From assembly GCF_006149045.1 (NCBI RefSeq), contig NZ_VBSN01000038.1, positions 496,001 to 560,000 of the forward strand: a stretch of 64,000 bases of DNA, read 5' to 3'. The DNA comes from Dyadobacter flavalbus. Lineage in GTDB: Bacteria > Bacteroidota > Bacteroidia > Cytophagales > Spirosomataceae. A program made the translations under genes and the position numbers. Positions 45,700 through 55,046 of this stretch are shown here, in pieces; positions within the stretch are counted from its first letter, which is position 1; the number at the start of each line of letters is the position of its first letter. The notes under the pieces are model-generated. The model saw nothing but the letters and a program-made list of their open reading frames with translations, was not told where the DNA came from and did no database searches.

Positions 45700-47166
45700 T
45701 TAAACGCCTAAACTCCATCCATCACGGTAATTCCGGCGGACAAACTGATTGACCTCGTCAAAGTTCGTAACTTTCATATTCTGCGCATCCCAAAGCATTT
45801 TCATATTGCTTCCCGGATATGTAAAGCCCTTGCCGTCTTCTCTGGCTTTTGGCATGTCTGCACCGCGTATTGCAAGGTTTGCTCCCAGAATCGCTTCGGT
45901 CAGCGGGCCAGCCAGTTCAAACGGCGAGCTCAATTCCATTTTACCGTAACCTGCGATACAGCCTTCCACCCATTGCGCATAGTGGCCGTCGGCACTTCCC
46001 GGAACACGGGCAAATTTCTGTTTTACCTTCACCTCCTGCATTTTGCTTAACGGCAGCAACCGCGGATTTGCCGCATATTCACTGGCCATCATTTTGCCTT
46101 TGGAACCTACAAACAAGATCCCGCTGTTTCCGTCTCCAAACAATTCGTTTGCTCCCAGTTCTTCCGGACGTTCCGGCTTGATGCCGCCGTCCATCCAGTG
46201 CATGGTTACAGGTCCTTTTGTTTTTGGTGTTTTTGGAAACGTAAGCGTCGCATGGCTTGACGGCGGACAGCTGTCCGGGAAAATGCCTCTTTTGCCAAAA
46301 GCGGTGAAAACACTTCCTACACTGGCCTGCATGTCAGTCGCATATTTCAACCCAAGCACGCGGAACGGAGCTTCCATCAAATGGCAGCCAAGATCACCCA
46401 ATGCACCGGTTCCATAGTCCCACCATCCCCGCCAGCTCCCCGGGATCAGGTTTTCTACATAGTCTTTTTTAGGCGCCGTACCCAGCCACAAATCCCAGTC
46501 AAGTTCTTTGGGGACCGGAGGTTTTTCCGATGGCCAGGGAATACCTTGCGGCCAGATCGGCCGGTTGGTCCAGATATAAACTGTATCGACGTCACCGATG
46601 ATACCGGCATCATACCATTCGTGCAAGGTTCTTACGCCATCGCCGGATGAACCCTGGTTTCCCATCTGGGTAACTACTTTATATTTAGCTGCTGCTTCGG
46701 TCAGCTTTCTGGCTTCGTAAATATCGTGTGTCATCGGTTTCTGCACATACACGTGCTTGCCGAGCTGCATGGCCGCCATGGCTACTACTGCGTGCGTGTG
46801 GTCCGGTGTGGAAACCGAAACTGCGTCAAAATTTTTGGATTCTTTCTCGAACATTTCCCGGAAATCCTTGTAATACTTGGCTTTGGGGAAATTGGTCCTG
46901 CTGGTTGCAGCGCGGCGATCGTCCACATCGCAGAGATAAGCAATATCTGCTTTGCCGCTCTGGAAAAAATGGGAAAGATCGGACGTTCCTTTGCCTCCGA
47001 CACCGACACCGGCAATGGTCAGCCTGTCGCTTGGCGCTATAAAGCCTTTTCCTCCCAATACGTGTCTCGGGACTATCATAAAACCAGCCGCGGTCATGGC
47101 CGCTGCTTTGACAAAGTCTCTCCTGGAAGCGGTTGACTTCTCACTTGTTATACTCTTTTTTTCCAT
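45700..47166 (-). CDS. Tat-exported Gfo/Idh/MocA family oxidoreductase
   Basis: 488 residues from ATG 47166 (MEKKSITSEKSTASRRDFVK), a twin-arginine signal; a longer frame to 47217 adds unconserved residues. The NAD-binding Rossmann segment AGVGVGGKGTSDLSHF and the family signature HVYVQKPMTHDIYEAR (Lys-Pro) are present. The C-terminal alpha/beta domain has QMGNQGSSGDGVRT and GDLGCHLMEAPFRVL. Bacteroidota paralogues oxidise sugars or keto-sugars in the periplasm. Pairs conceptually with DUF1080 proteins such as that at 37.5 kb, but not in one operon. Confidence 0.92.
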   Translation of the reverse strand: MEKKSITSEKSTASRRDFVKAAAMTAAGFMIVPRHVLGGKGFIAPSDRLTIAGVGVGGKGTSDLSHFFQSGKADIAYLCDVDDRRAATSRTNFPKAKYYKDFREMFEKESKNFDAVSVSTPDHTHAVVAMAAMQLGKHVYVQKPMTHDIYEARKLTEAAAKYKVVTQMGNQGSSGDGVRTLHEWYDAGIIGDVDTVYIWTNRPIWPQGIPWPSEKPPVPKELDWDLWLGTAPKKDYVENLIPGSWRGWWDYGTGALGDLGCHLMEAPFRVLGLKYATDMQASVGSVFTAFGKRGIFPDSCPPSSHATLTFPKTPKTKGPVTMHWMDGGIKPERPEELGANELFGDGNSGILFVGSKGKMMASEYAANPRLLPLSKMQEVKVKQKFARVPGSADGHYAQWVEGCIAGYGKMELSSPFELAGPLTEAILGANLAIRGADMPKAREDGKGFTYPGSNMKMLWDAQNMKVTNFDEVNQFVRRNYRDGWSLGV

Positions 47167-47264
47167 TTCGGGTTTTGGTTTAGCGCTTTTGCAGCAAAAT
47201 TTCCAGCCTTTAATCAATGTTCATGAAACCTCATTATTTAAGCAGCTTGTTTTCATATTTTACT

Positions 47265-47272
47265 CAAAATTA
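47265..47272 (-). promoter_or_regulatory. -7 box for the Gfo/Idh/MocA gene
   Basis: TAATTTTG on the minus strand matches TAnnTTTG about 100 bases upstream of the ATG. No -33 box at the right distance. Confidence 0.4.
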
Positions 47273-47563
47273 ATTTCCTGAGGTTCCGGTCACCATTAAG
47301 CTACTCCAAAACTACACGATTGTACCATCCAGGCCGGAAACGGCCGGAATAATGCTACCCCATTTTCTAAAATGCCTTTTTTGAACAATAGAAGAAGTTT
47401 TTTGATATCCTTAAAAAAAATGGTTCAATTCTGAACAATCCTTGTACTGAAACCCACGGTCTCCGCACGTATGACAACGGCCATGTATTGCATGCTAAGT
47501 TCCGGGTACGGAATGCGGGAAACTGGATCTGAATGACCGAATTTTAAATTTTGTTATAATATT

Positions 47564-47594
47564 AAGGCTTGTAAATTCACGATTTACAAGCCTT
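47564..47594. terminator. Hairpin downstream of the 47694 lipoprotein gene
   Basis: AAGGCTTGTAAA (47564-47575) pairs perfectly with TTTACAAGCCTT (47583-47594) across 7 bases. The minus strand continues AATATTATAAC, a weak U-tract. The remainder of the gap 47167-47693 holds nothing else beyond the -7 box. Confidence 0.65.
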
Positions 47595-47693
47595 GTACTT
47601 TTATATCAAAACAACATGCATTTGATCACAGGTTACCGGCAAAAAGTCACCAGTGATTTCAGGAAAAAAGGCATGCTGAATTGCGCGCTGCTA

Positions 47694-48251
47694 TTACCAG
47701 TTGCCTTTGGATAACTGCGCTCCCTGATTGTCGGTTTCGCTGAAATAAATCCGCAAAGCAGGCTGGCCTTTAGAATCGGTTTCCTTGGCGTAGTAGTACG
47801 TTTTATGCGCATCTTGTTTCTCGCTGGCCGTTGCATCGCGCTTGAAATTTTTTCCGGTTGCGCAGCTGTATTCCCCCCGCTGGGTTCCCTGCAAAGGTGT
47901 CAGGGTAAGGGTATGGTTGGTTTCATCAAATTTAACCTGCCCTTTCCAGTACGTGTAAGCGCCTGTCCGACAGCTATAATAAGTTGTGACGTTCATGACA
48001 TACATTTCATAAGTTCCGTTTGAGGAAAAATTGAATGCCATCGCCTGCTCATACGCAGATCCGTTGTAACTGCCGTCTGTTCCCCAGAAGCTGCTGGGCG
48101 AGAACGTGCCGTACGACCATTTGCCGCCGACACCTGCCGGTGGTGGCGAAGAGGCCTCCGGATCGATGGATTCGGAAGATTTACTGCATGCCATCAGCAG
48201 AGCGCCCGCAAATAGCATCAGGATGGAGATTGATTTCAGTTGTTTTTTCAT
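47694..48251 (-). CDS. Lipoprotein of unknown function
   Basis: 185 residues. Lipobox MAC at the end of ISILMLFAGALLMAC. The mature part starts with a Ser/Pro-rich linker, then an aromatic-rich beta domain (WSYGTFSPSSFWGTDGSY, YEMYVMNVTTYYSCRTGAY). This looks like a lipocalin-type barrel with about 150 residues. I do not recognise the family. It lies 38 bases downstream of a second lipoprotein gene, so they are probably cotranscribed. Confidence 0.75.
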   Translation of the reverse strand: MKKQLKSISILMLFAGALLMACSKSSESIDPEASSPPPAGVGGKWSYGTFSPSSFWGTDGSYNGSAYEQAMAFNFSSNGTYEMYVMNVTTYYSCRTGAYTYWKGQVKFDETNHTLTLTPLQGTQRGEYSCATGKNFKRDATASEKQDAHKTYYYAKETDSKGQPALRIYFSETDNQGAQLSKGNW

Positions 48252-48289
48252 GGTTCTATATAATTAACGGTGTAAAAAAATGCGTGTTG

Positions 48290-48817
48290 TCAGTTTAAAG
48301 TCAGATCAAATTCTCCGCTGAAAGACTTGCTGGCCGGGTTACACTCGTCTTCGCTGTTCGAATCCAGCAAAGCTCCTGTGAACGTGCCTTTTGCATGTTT
48401 GCCCGGAACGTATTCCAGAATTTTCACCTCGCCTTTTGTGGAGTAATACCCGGACTTGTCAGGACAGATCTGCGCAAAGTAGTTGTTGAATGATGTTCCG
48501 GCTGTCTTGTATTCCACCTGACTGACAGCCTTGTAGTCGTTGATGTCCTGCTTGTACGGATAAGTCCCGGCTTCCGAGCCAAAAGCAGTTATCGTAAGGT
48601 AATCGGACTCCGTAGATCCGCCATTGATGCTCAGGCTGGCGATGGAACCGAGCTTGCCTTCGGATATTCTGGCGTCCGTGTAAATCCTGGTTTTTCCGTC
48701 AAAAGTAACTTTCAGCGTGCCCTTCTCGGTGGACGATGCAGGAGGTTCATTGCTGTTCTGGCAGGCAAGCAGGCTTGTCAGCAGGCATAAGCCGACGAAT
48801 TTTTCTCTAAATTTCAT
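48290..48817 (-). CDS. Lipoprotein of unknown function
   Basis: 175 residues with lipobox LLAC at the end of VGLCLLTSLLAC. A beta-rich domain follows (GTLKVTFDGKTRIYTDARIS, SDYLTITAFGSEAGTYPYKQ) with two Cys (ICPDKSG, DECNPAS) that may form a disulfide. The pattern resembles Bacteroidota DUF6252-type lipoproteins, not certain. First of the two-lipoprotein unit. Confidence 0.75.
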   Translation of the reverse strand: MKFREKFVGLCLLTSLLACQNSNEPPASSTEKGTLKVTFDGKTRIYTDARISEGKLGSIASLSINGGSTESDYLTITAFGSEAGTYPYKQDINDYKAVSQVEYKTAGTSFNNYFAQICPDKSGYYSTKGEVKILEYVPGKHAKGTFTGALLDSNSEDECNPASKSFSGEFDLTLN

Positions 48818-49293
48818 GGTCTGAATAAATGGTTATGGAAAATGTACATTCCGGAGATGACAGGTCCGCAAGCTGCGAAACTGCGTTTGCCATTCCGGCG
48901 ATACAAAGGTGGCGGATGGCTGCCTGTGGAAGAATCAGATTAAAGTCCAAGTGAAGAGTTGGCCTTGTGAACTGTTGTTCGGGACAGTTGAATTGATTAT
49001 TCAAAAAGTTACAAAAGCAGTTTTATGTTTAACCCGGCTGTGTTTTTCACCTTGATTTGTAACGGGCAGCCATATGTCCTTGGAAGCAGGACTATGAACA
49101 TTGTCTGGCCGTATGGCTTAAAACCAAACAGCATAAGCACATCAGATTGCATGGCTGCTTTTATCTAATCAAACCGGAATAGTACAATTGGCGGCAGGAA
49201 CAGCATGCTGATTTCGGAAAAGAATATGAATTGCTTTGCCACCCAGCGTTTACTTGTTCCGGGAAGGATTAGCTTTGCACAGAAATCATTACC
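48818..49293. other. Gap between the lipoprotein pair and the porin gene
   Basis: 476 bases, divergent promoters expected. A 65-codon minus ORF (49004-48807) overlaps the lipoprotein start and is unlike protein. No repeat, terminator or -7 box is clear. Confidence 0.45.
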
Positions 49294-50615
49294 GTGTCTT
49301 ATTTTAAAACTCCTTATCTGAAAACACATTACCTGATCTTGCTTTTTGTTATGCTTTGTGCAACGGACAAAATGTTTGCACAGGCACCGGACACCTTGCG
49401 CCGTGAACTGACAATCGACTTTGAGATTCGGCCCCGGGCAGAATTCCGTGACAATTTTATATGGACACCGGCTGACACCATCATGCCAAACCTGCAAGTC
49501 ACGCAACGTAACCGGATCAGCATTACTTACCGCACCAAAGGGCTTCGACTGCATGCGTCACCGCAGGAAATTCACAAATGGGGAGAATCCGGCCACTTTT
49601 CACAAGTCGGCAATCTGAACTTTTTCGAGTTATATGCGGAACCGGAAATTACCAGAAATTTCTTCGTCCGGATCGGCAGACAGGCATTGTCACTCGATAA
49701 CGGCAGAATATTTTCGGCAGCGCCCTGGAGCCAGCAAAGCCGGGCACATGAAGGAATCCGGTTTTTCTACAAAAAAAGGTTTGAAACCGATTTAACAATA
49801 GCATTTACCCGGCCATATGCCGGGCATTTTGATCCGGCCTTTTCTCCCGTTGCACCGCATACTTACAAGTACCTCTTTGTTCATCATCTCAAACACAAAT
49901 TCAGCGATAAGCTCATCCTGACGACCATTCAGGCCATGGATTTATTCAGGCAACCGGCTGGCGACATGCGTTACTATGAGCGCATTACCAACGGGGGACG
50001 GATCGAATATGTCAGAGGACCGATGTACGCTACGGTGAATGCCTATTATCAATACGGAAAGAACGCTGCCTTAAATAAAATACGCGCTTATTATGTACAG
50101 CCTGAAATCAGCGTCAACACCGCCAGAGCGCTGTTCCGGTTAGGTGCAGAAGTGCTGAGTGGCCAGAAAAACACAGCTTCAAAAGCAATATTCAACTCGT
50201 TTGTGCCGCTTTATGGCGTTGCCTGGAAATTCATGGGCAACATGAATCTTTTCACCCGATTTCCGGCAGATGTCCATGAAAAAGGATTGATCAACCCATA
50301 CCTTTTTATCATTTATCAGTCCGGGAAAAAGCTTTCCCTGCGAAGTGATATGCATCTTTTTTATCGCAGTACCCGCTCGTCCGTGAAGCCCGGGAAATAC
50401 GGGGTAAATACCTTGGCTTTGAAAGCGATTTATCCCTGAATTACAAGCCGGTCAGAGGTCTGGAAATCATTTACGGATTTTCATTTACAATCGCGAATGA
50501 GCGCATGGAACTGCTTAACAAGGTCAGAAATTCGGAAAAAGTCCCGGTCTGGAGTTATTGGATGATTTCTTATACGCCAGGACTTTTCAGCAAAAAATGG
50601 CTGAAAACGAGATAA
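49294..50615 (+). pseudogene. Alginate-export-family outer-membrane porin, frameshifted near the C terminus
   Basis: The frame from GTG 49294 has a signal peptide (LLFVMLCATDKMFAQ) and a barrel with RRELTIDFEIRPRAEFRDNF, FFVRIGRQALSLDNGRIFSA and AHEGIRFFYKKRF. It ends prematurely at 50439. Adding one G to the GGGG run at 50401-50404 joins it to an open frame reading GKYLGFESDLSLNYKPV and ending WLKTR at 50615, giving a normal C-terminal barrel end. The product would be a ~440-residue porin for acidic polysaccharide or small solute. As written the last strands are lost. Confidence 0.83.
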
Positions 50616-50797
50616 TTGCCTGAACCGGCATTTTCCTTCAGGTAAAATGGCAAAGAACAGCAGCATGGTCATTCCCGCGACTGCATTTTTGCAATCATCC
50701 GTTTTGGAATAGAAATCAGAAAAAGATAAACAACCAAAAACCACACGAACGAACTTATGCACTTTCTTGAGCTTTCCAATATTTGGCTGTAAGTTGC

Positions 50798-51883
50798 ATG
50801 ACCATGTCCAATACCGGTCAGCTTATGCCTTCTTGCGTGCAATTAACCGACATGCTGCCAGTCAGATACCCCGTTATTCAGGCACCTATGCTGGGAGTAA
50901 CGACGCCTGCCATGGTGGCGGCAATTGCCAACGGAGGCGGATTAGGCTCTTTGCCCGTCGGCGGCCTTTCACCACAGAAAACAGCCGAGCTGATCCGGCT
51001 GACCAGAGAAAAAACCAGCAGGCCTTTTGCCGTCAATCTGTTCACGCATGCAGTCAATGCTCCTGTTGATCAGGCTCAGCTGGATGCCATGCAGGCGTTT
51101 TTGAAGCCGGTGCATGAAAAGCTCGGAATTCCTTTTGAGCATAAATCTGTTGCAGATTTTTCCTTTTACCATTACCGTGATCAGCTGGAAGTGCTGCTGA
51201 TGGAAAAGGTTGAAATAATCAGTTTCACCTTTGGAATTCTTGAACCCGATGTCGTTGAACTTCTCAAAAGCCGCGGCTGCAAGCTGATTGGTACCGCTAC
51301 AAGTGTCCGGGAAGCCATAATGCTGGATCTGCTGGGTGTGGATGCCATTGTTGCGCAGGGATTTGAAGCGGGCGGTCACCGGGGTAGTTTTTTAACCGAT
51401 GAAGCCTTGCCGCAGGTTGGATTGATGGCTTTGCTGCCGCAGATTGCCGCTGCCGTTTCTGTTCCCGTTATTGCAGCCGGCGGGTTATACAATGACCAGA
51501 CTATAAAGGCTGCTTTTACGCTGGGCGCAGCCGGTGTGCAGCTGGGCAGCATATTCCTTGCGTGTGATGAAAGTGCGGCGAGTGAAGTTTACAAAGAGGC
51601 AGTAATCAGTTCAGGCGATACATCCACTGCATTGACAAAAGCTTTCTCAGGCCGGTGGGCACGCGGAATCAGAAATGGTTTTATGGAGCAAATGGAGCAG
51701 TCGGGTTTGGAAATTCCGTATTATACTTACCAGAACAGCCTGACTTCCGCCATGCGGACGTACGGACAGCAGCATAATCTTCGCGACTACATTTCGCTGT
51801 GGGCAGGCCAATCCGCTGCACATGCCCGGCGAGGCAAGGCCGGTGAAATCTTTTTATCTTTAATAGAAAAACTAAACTTTTGA
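50798..51883 (+). CDS. Nitronate monooxygenase (2-nitropropane dioxygenase family)
   Basis: About 361 residues from ATG 50798 (MTMSNTG); TTG 50783 would extend it by five. TIM-barrel FMN enzyme: VIQAPMLGVTTPAMVAAIAN, GGLGSLPVGG, EAGGHRG (phosphate loop), VPVIAAGGLYNDQTI and LGAAGVQLGSIFL in order. It oxidises propionate-3-nitronate or alkyl nitronates to carbonyl compounds with flavin. A DUF1579 gene follows after 68 bases. Confidence 0.9.
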   Translation: MTMSNTGQLMPSCVQLTDMLPVRYPVIQAPMLGVTTPAMVAAIANGGGLGSLPVGGLSPQKTAELIRLTREKTSRPFAVNLFTHAVNAPVDQAQLDAMQAFLKPVHEKLGIPFEHKSVADFSFYHYRDQLEVLLMEKVEIISFTFGILEPDVVELLKSRGCKLIGTATSVREAIMLDLLGVDAIVAQGFEAGGHRGSFLTDEALPQVGLMALLPQIAAAVSVPVIAAGGLYNDQTIKAAFTLGAAGVQLGSIFLACDESAASEVYKEAVISSGDTSTALTKAFSGRWARGIRNGFMEQMEQSGLEIPYYTYQNSLTSAMRTYGQQHNLRDYISLWAGQSAAHARRGKAGEIFLSLIEKLNF

Positions 51884-51951
51884 TAAAAGCCAGTTTCATT
51901 ACGAATTATCAGGATTCATAACCGGAACAAAAATTTATTAACTATAAAAAG

Positions 51952-52473
51952 ATGAGTAAATCCAAATTTGAAATTTCACTGGAATCCGGTATTCACCAGC
52001 ACTTACAGGCCATGACCGGCGATTGGGAAGGAAATACGAAAACATGGTTTGAACCCGGTGTCATTGCAGACGAATCGCCGATGACGGCCAGCATTCGCCC
52101 TATTCTCGGAGGCAGGTTCCTGTTATTTCAATATCAGGGCAGCCTGGACGGAACGGCGTTGGAAGGTTCAGCTACAATCGGCTACGATCTGGAAAATGAA
52201 AAATTCCAGGTTTCATGGATCGACAGCTTTCATATGGGAACCGCAATCATGCATTCCGAAGGCAGCTCTGTCGAACATGGTTTTTCTGTTCTGGGAAGTT
52301 ATGGCGGCCCGGAGATCCCGGTTCCGTGGGGCTGGCGGACTGTGATGCAGCTCGTAGAACTCGATCAACTTGTAGTTACTGCATACAACATTTCACCGGA
52401 AGGAAAAGAAGATAAAGCCACTGAAACCATTTTCAGGCGTGTGAAAGATACAGCCGGCAGCAATCCGGTTTAA
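51952..52473 (+). CDS. DUF1579 family protein
   Basis: 173 residues. Family motifs LQAMTGDWEGNTKTWFEPG, IRPILGGRFLLFQYQG, ATIGYDLENEKFQVSWIDSF and the C-terminal WRTVMQLVELDQLVVTAYN are visible. Probably a small beta-barrel cytosolic protein; function unknown. Likely cotranscribed with the nitronate monooxygenase. Confidence 0.88.
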   Translation: MSKSKFEISLESGIHQHLQAMTGDWEGNTKTWFEPGVIADESPMTASIRPILGGRFLLFQYQGSLDGTALEGSATIGYDLENEKFQVSWIDSFHMGTAIMHSEGSSVEHGFSVLGSYGGPEIPVPWGWRTVMQLVELDQLVVTAYNISPEGKEDKATETIFRRVKDTAGSNPV

Positions 52474-52529
52474 CCATTCACAAAATGACATTATCGTGAA
52501 ATAATCATTCAGAAAGCTTTTTAAACCCA

Positions 52530-52934
52530 TTACTCACGGATATACTTTGACCTTTTCTCAGTAAAAGGCTCACAAAGCGTTACAATAAGTTCATTTCCCG
52601 TTTGTTCTATACTCCACGTATCGCAGCCGATGCAATCAACAAGAGCACATTGCTCATTAACCGGAACTTCTGTCTTCGGCTTTATTTCAAATAAAACGCC
52701 ATTCAGATAATACGCTTTTGGTGAGCAGCATTGAGGCAATCCTTTTGGATCAAGAATGACTCCATCAAACCTGAAACTCATGTAATAGGGCTCCCCTTGC
52801 ACCGGAACCCAGACTTTCTCCCCGTTCACCGTATTCTCGTAAGCGGTCAGTTTCCATCTGTCCACAATCGCAGCAATTTCCGGCTCCGGTTTTGGCTCAT
52901 CCTTTTTACAGGCAACCATAACCAGTGAGATCAT
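52530..52934 (-). CDS. Lipoprotein of unknown function with atypical start
   Basis: 134 residues from ATG 52934 (MISLVMVACKKDE), but this leaves only eight residues before the lipobox Cys. The same frame continues upstream through KKKLCLIKQLLFALMISLVM, a full hydrophobic signal, with no ATG, GTG or TTG start visible. The true start is therefore uncertain, or a base is missing. The mature domain (VDRWKLTAYENTVNGEKVWV, CSPKAYYLNGVLFEI) resembles lipocalin-like lipoproteins and has four Cys. Confidence 0.6.
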   Translation of the reverse strand: MISLVMVACKKDEPKPEPEIAAIVDRWKLTAYENTVNGEKVWVPVQGEPYYMSFRFDGVILDPKGLPQCCSPKAYYLNGVLFEIKPKTEVPVNEQCALVDCIGCDTWSIEQTGNELIVTLCEPFTEKRSKYIRE

Positions 52935-53408
52935 CAGAGCAAATAACAGCTGTTTGATAAGGCAAAGTTTTTTCTTTACAGGATACCCATCAAGCCTTTT
53001 TGGTTGGAATCCGGTTCAGCAGTCGATCCAAAATCAATGGGATGATTTAGTAAGTTTTGTACTATCGCTACGAATACGCTACCGGCAAATAATTCCCCTG
53101 TTCCTTCACACCTGTTTTTTGCATTTTAAACAGTTCCAGGTTGTTAAAATCCTGATCAAATAATTGGCTACGAAGGCTGCAATGGCTGCTCATTCAGTAT
53201 CAGCATCAGCCAAACCGAGCTTTCAAAAAGTATTTTTATCAAAAGAGGCGAGATGCTGATGACCAGTGTCTGTAACAGGAAGGTACAAATTTTGCTTAAC
53301 CTATTTTACAGGGACTGAACTGCGGGTCCAATTTTTATCCGGCCGGCATGTACGTCTGACCTGATGGCGCTGCATGCGCATGCAGGCAGTTAACTATTTA
53401 CCATTTTC
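52935..53408. other. Gap before the MFS exporter
   Basis: 474 bases between divergent genes. Nothing beyond the possible 5' extension of the 52530 lipoprotein is supported; no repeat, RNA or -7 box is clear. Confidence 0.45.
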
Positions 53409-54668
53409 ATGAACATACCCGCTTTAAGCGCTTTCGACAGCCGGAATTACAAACTATATTTTGCAGGACAGACGATTTCGCTTTTGGGCACCTGGATGCA
53501 GAAAACAGCCATAAGCTGGATTATTTATTCCATGACACACTCCAAGTTCATGCTGGGCGTCAGTATTTTCGCCAACCTTTTCCCGTCTGCCATGCTCACG
53601 CCTTTCGGAGGTGTTGTTTCCGACCGCTACAACCGGTATCGTGTGCTGCTCATTACACAGATTCTATCCATGCTTCAGGCGCTGACGCTTACGCTCGTGG
53701 TGTATTTCAAAAATTACGCAGTCTGGGAAATCATCTCGCTGAGCGTCGTGCTCGGATTGATCAATGCCTTTGATGTGCCTGCACGCCAGTCGCTTGTGTA
53801 TGAACTGGTGGATGACAAAAAGAATCTTCCCAATGCACTGGCACTCAATTCTTCGATGGTCAATCTGTCCAAACTGATCGGGCCGGCCATTGCGGGCGTC
53901 GCCATAGAACGGTTTGGAGAAGTGGCCTGCTTTGGAGCCAATGCGTTCAGTTTCATTGCCGTGATCAGCTCCCTGCTCATGATCAGGCTTCCGGCTTTCC
54001 AGGCAGTCAAGCATACCAAAAACATTTTCGGCGAACTTGCAGAAGGATTGACTTACATCAGGCAAACACCTTCCATCCGTTACATCATTGTTATGCTGGC
54101 ACTTGCAAGCCTGTTGTTGCTGCCGTTCACCAGTCTGATGCCTATTTACGCAAAAGATATTTTTAAAGGAACCGCTTCCACATTCGGGCTGCTCGACAGT
54201 GCCATCGGATGCGGTGCCCTTGTCGGTGCCATTTTTCTTGCCACGCTGCGGCCCGGAACAAACCTCAGCCGGATTTTGGCAATCAATACGTTTGTTTTCG
54301 GAATGGGACTGATCCTGTTTTCGTATATGCGCATCTATCCGCTCGCACTGGTATTCATTGCTATCGGCGCATTTGGTATGATGTCGCAGACAACGATCAG
54401 CAATACGCTTATACAAACCACGGTAACGCCATCCATGCGCGGGCGCGTGATCAGTATTTTTGTCATGGCCTACTCGGGCGGCGTACCGATCGGAAGCCTG
54501 ATTGTAAGTTATGTGTCGCAGCACATAGGCGTTCAGGCTACTGTTATGGGACAAGGAATTCTGGCACTTGTCATTGGTACGATGCACGTCCGGTACCTCA
54601 AAAAGAACAGAGCCAGTGAACAAATCAATGCCGCCCCCAACCTCAACGAAGAAATCGCTCACGCCTGA
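53409..54668 (+). CDS. MFS exporter (EntS-like, MFS_3 type)
   Basis: 419 residues, about 12 membrane helices. Features include YFAGQTISLLGTWMQKTAIS, the loop GGVVSDRYNRYRVL between helices 2 and 3, NAFDVPARQSLVYELV and NALALNSSMVNLSKLIGPAI. The fold matches the enterobactin-exporter-like branch. Substrate unknown. It stands upstream of the riboswitch operon but ends before its promoter. Confidence 0.88.
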   Translation: MNIPALSAFDSRNYKLYFAGQTISLLGTWMQKTAISWIIYSMTHSKFMLGVSIFANLFPSAMLTPFGGVVSDRYNRYRVLLITQILSMLQALTLTLVVYFKNYAVWEIISLSVVLGLINAFDVPARQSLVYELVDDKKNLPNALALNSSMVNLSKLIGPAIAGVAIERFGEVACFGANAFSFIAVISSLLMIRLPAFQAVKHTKNIFGELAEGLTYIRQTPSIRYIIVMLALASLLLLPFTSLMPIYAKDIFKGTASTFGLLDSAIGCGALVGAIFLATLRPGTNLSRILAINTFVFGMGLILFSYMRIYPLALVFIAIGAFGMMSQTTISNTLIQTTVTPSMRGRVISIFVMAYSGGVPIGSLIVSYVSQHIGVQATVMGQGILALVIGTMHVRYLKKNRASEQINAAPNLNEEIAHA

Positions 54669-54684
54669 CTTAACCCTAAAAAGT

Positions 54685-54741
54685 TTCTTTCTCCTTCCTC
54701 CATTTTTCCTTCCTCCTTCCCACCCTTCCTACTTCCTCCTG
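54685..54741. repeat. Polypyrimidine word tract (cttcctcc)
   Basis: About 57 bases of CTTCCTCC and CCTTCC words just after the MFS stop. It is the complementary style to the polypurine tract at 36761-36810. Confidence 0.5.
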
Positions 54742-54759
54742 ACAGAAATTTCCAAATCA

Positions 54760-54791
54760 TTTGCAATCCTGAAATCTTTATACAATCTTTG
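54760..54791 (+). promoter_or_regulatory. Promoter of the SAM-riboswitch operon
   Basis: TTTG at 54760-54763 and AATCTTTG at 54784-54791 are separated by 20 bases, the spacing of Bacteroidota -33 and -7 elements. The -7 box differs from TAnnTTTG at one base. The start point would fall just before the riboswitch P1 stem. Confidence 0.55.
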
Positions 54792-54805
54792 TCTATCGAA
54801 TTAGT

Positions 54806-54901
54806 AGATTTATAAAGAAGCAAGGGAGAGGTTAGGCTCTATGATCTTCTGGCAACCTATAACTTTTTAAGGTGCCCCAACCTAATTCTAATAATAAATC
54901 T
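54806..54901 (+). ncRNA. SAM-I-clan riboswitch (S-box), apparently lacking P4
   Basis: P1 is AGATTTAT (54806-54813) with ATAAATCT (54894-54901). P2 is AGAAG (54816-54820) with CTTCT (54846-54850), closed by a small hairpin AGAG/CTCT. The conserved GGCAACC (54851-54857) and GGTGC (54871-54875) core boxes follow. A pseudoknot is possible between TTAGG (54832-54836) and CCTAA (54881-54885). The layout matches the S-box core; the usual P4 hairpin after GGTGC is missing. A 145-base tail before the first ATG may hold the expression platform. SAM binding should switch the sulfur operon off. Confidence 0.82.
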
Positions 54902-55046
54902 GAGAATCCAGCCACCGGAGTAACAGAGTAAAATTTTGTAGACCAAACGGTTCGCAGCCGGTCAGTCTGTACAACCTTTTTGTATCTGCCCAACCCTAAA
55001 AGGATGGAAAATCTGTAAATGTTTTATTAAAAATAATGTATTGAAA

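Noticed and set aside
50616..50645. Terminator after the frameshifted porin (CCTGAA...TTCAGG)
   Set aside because: Only six pairs and no T-run; too weak to call.
53664..54662. 332-codon minus ORF opposite the MFS gene
   Set aside because: Antisense shadow of a clear 12-helix transporter; Gln/His/Asp-rich and non-protein-like.
54870..54930. TPP-riboswitch-like words (GGTGCC and CTGAGA)
   Set aside because: The CUGAGA here is in the 3' P1 arm of the S-box, and the TPP core with CCUGAUCUGGAUAAUGCC is absent.
54901..55046. Cobalamin-riboswitch-like fragments (AGCCACCGG, AGACC)
   Set aside because: The B12 box and the GGTGnAA core are not in the required order or spacing.
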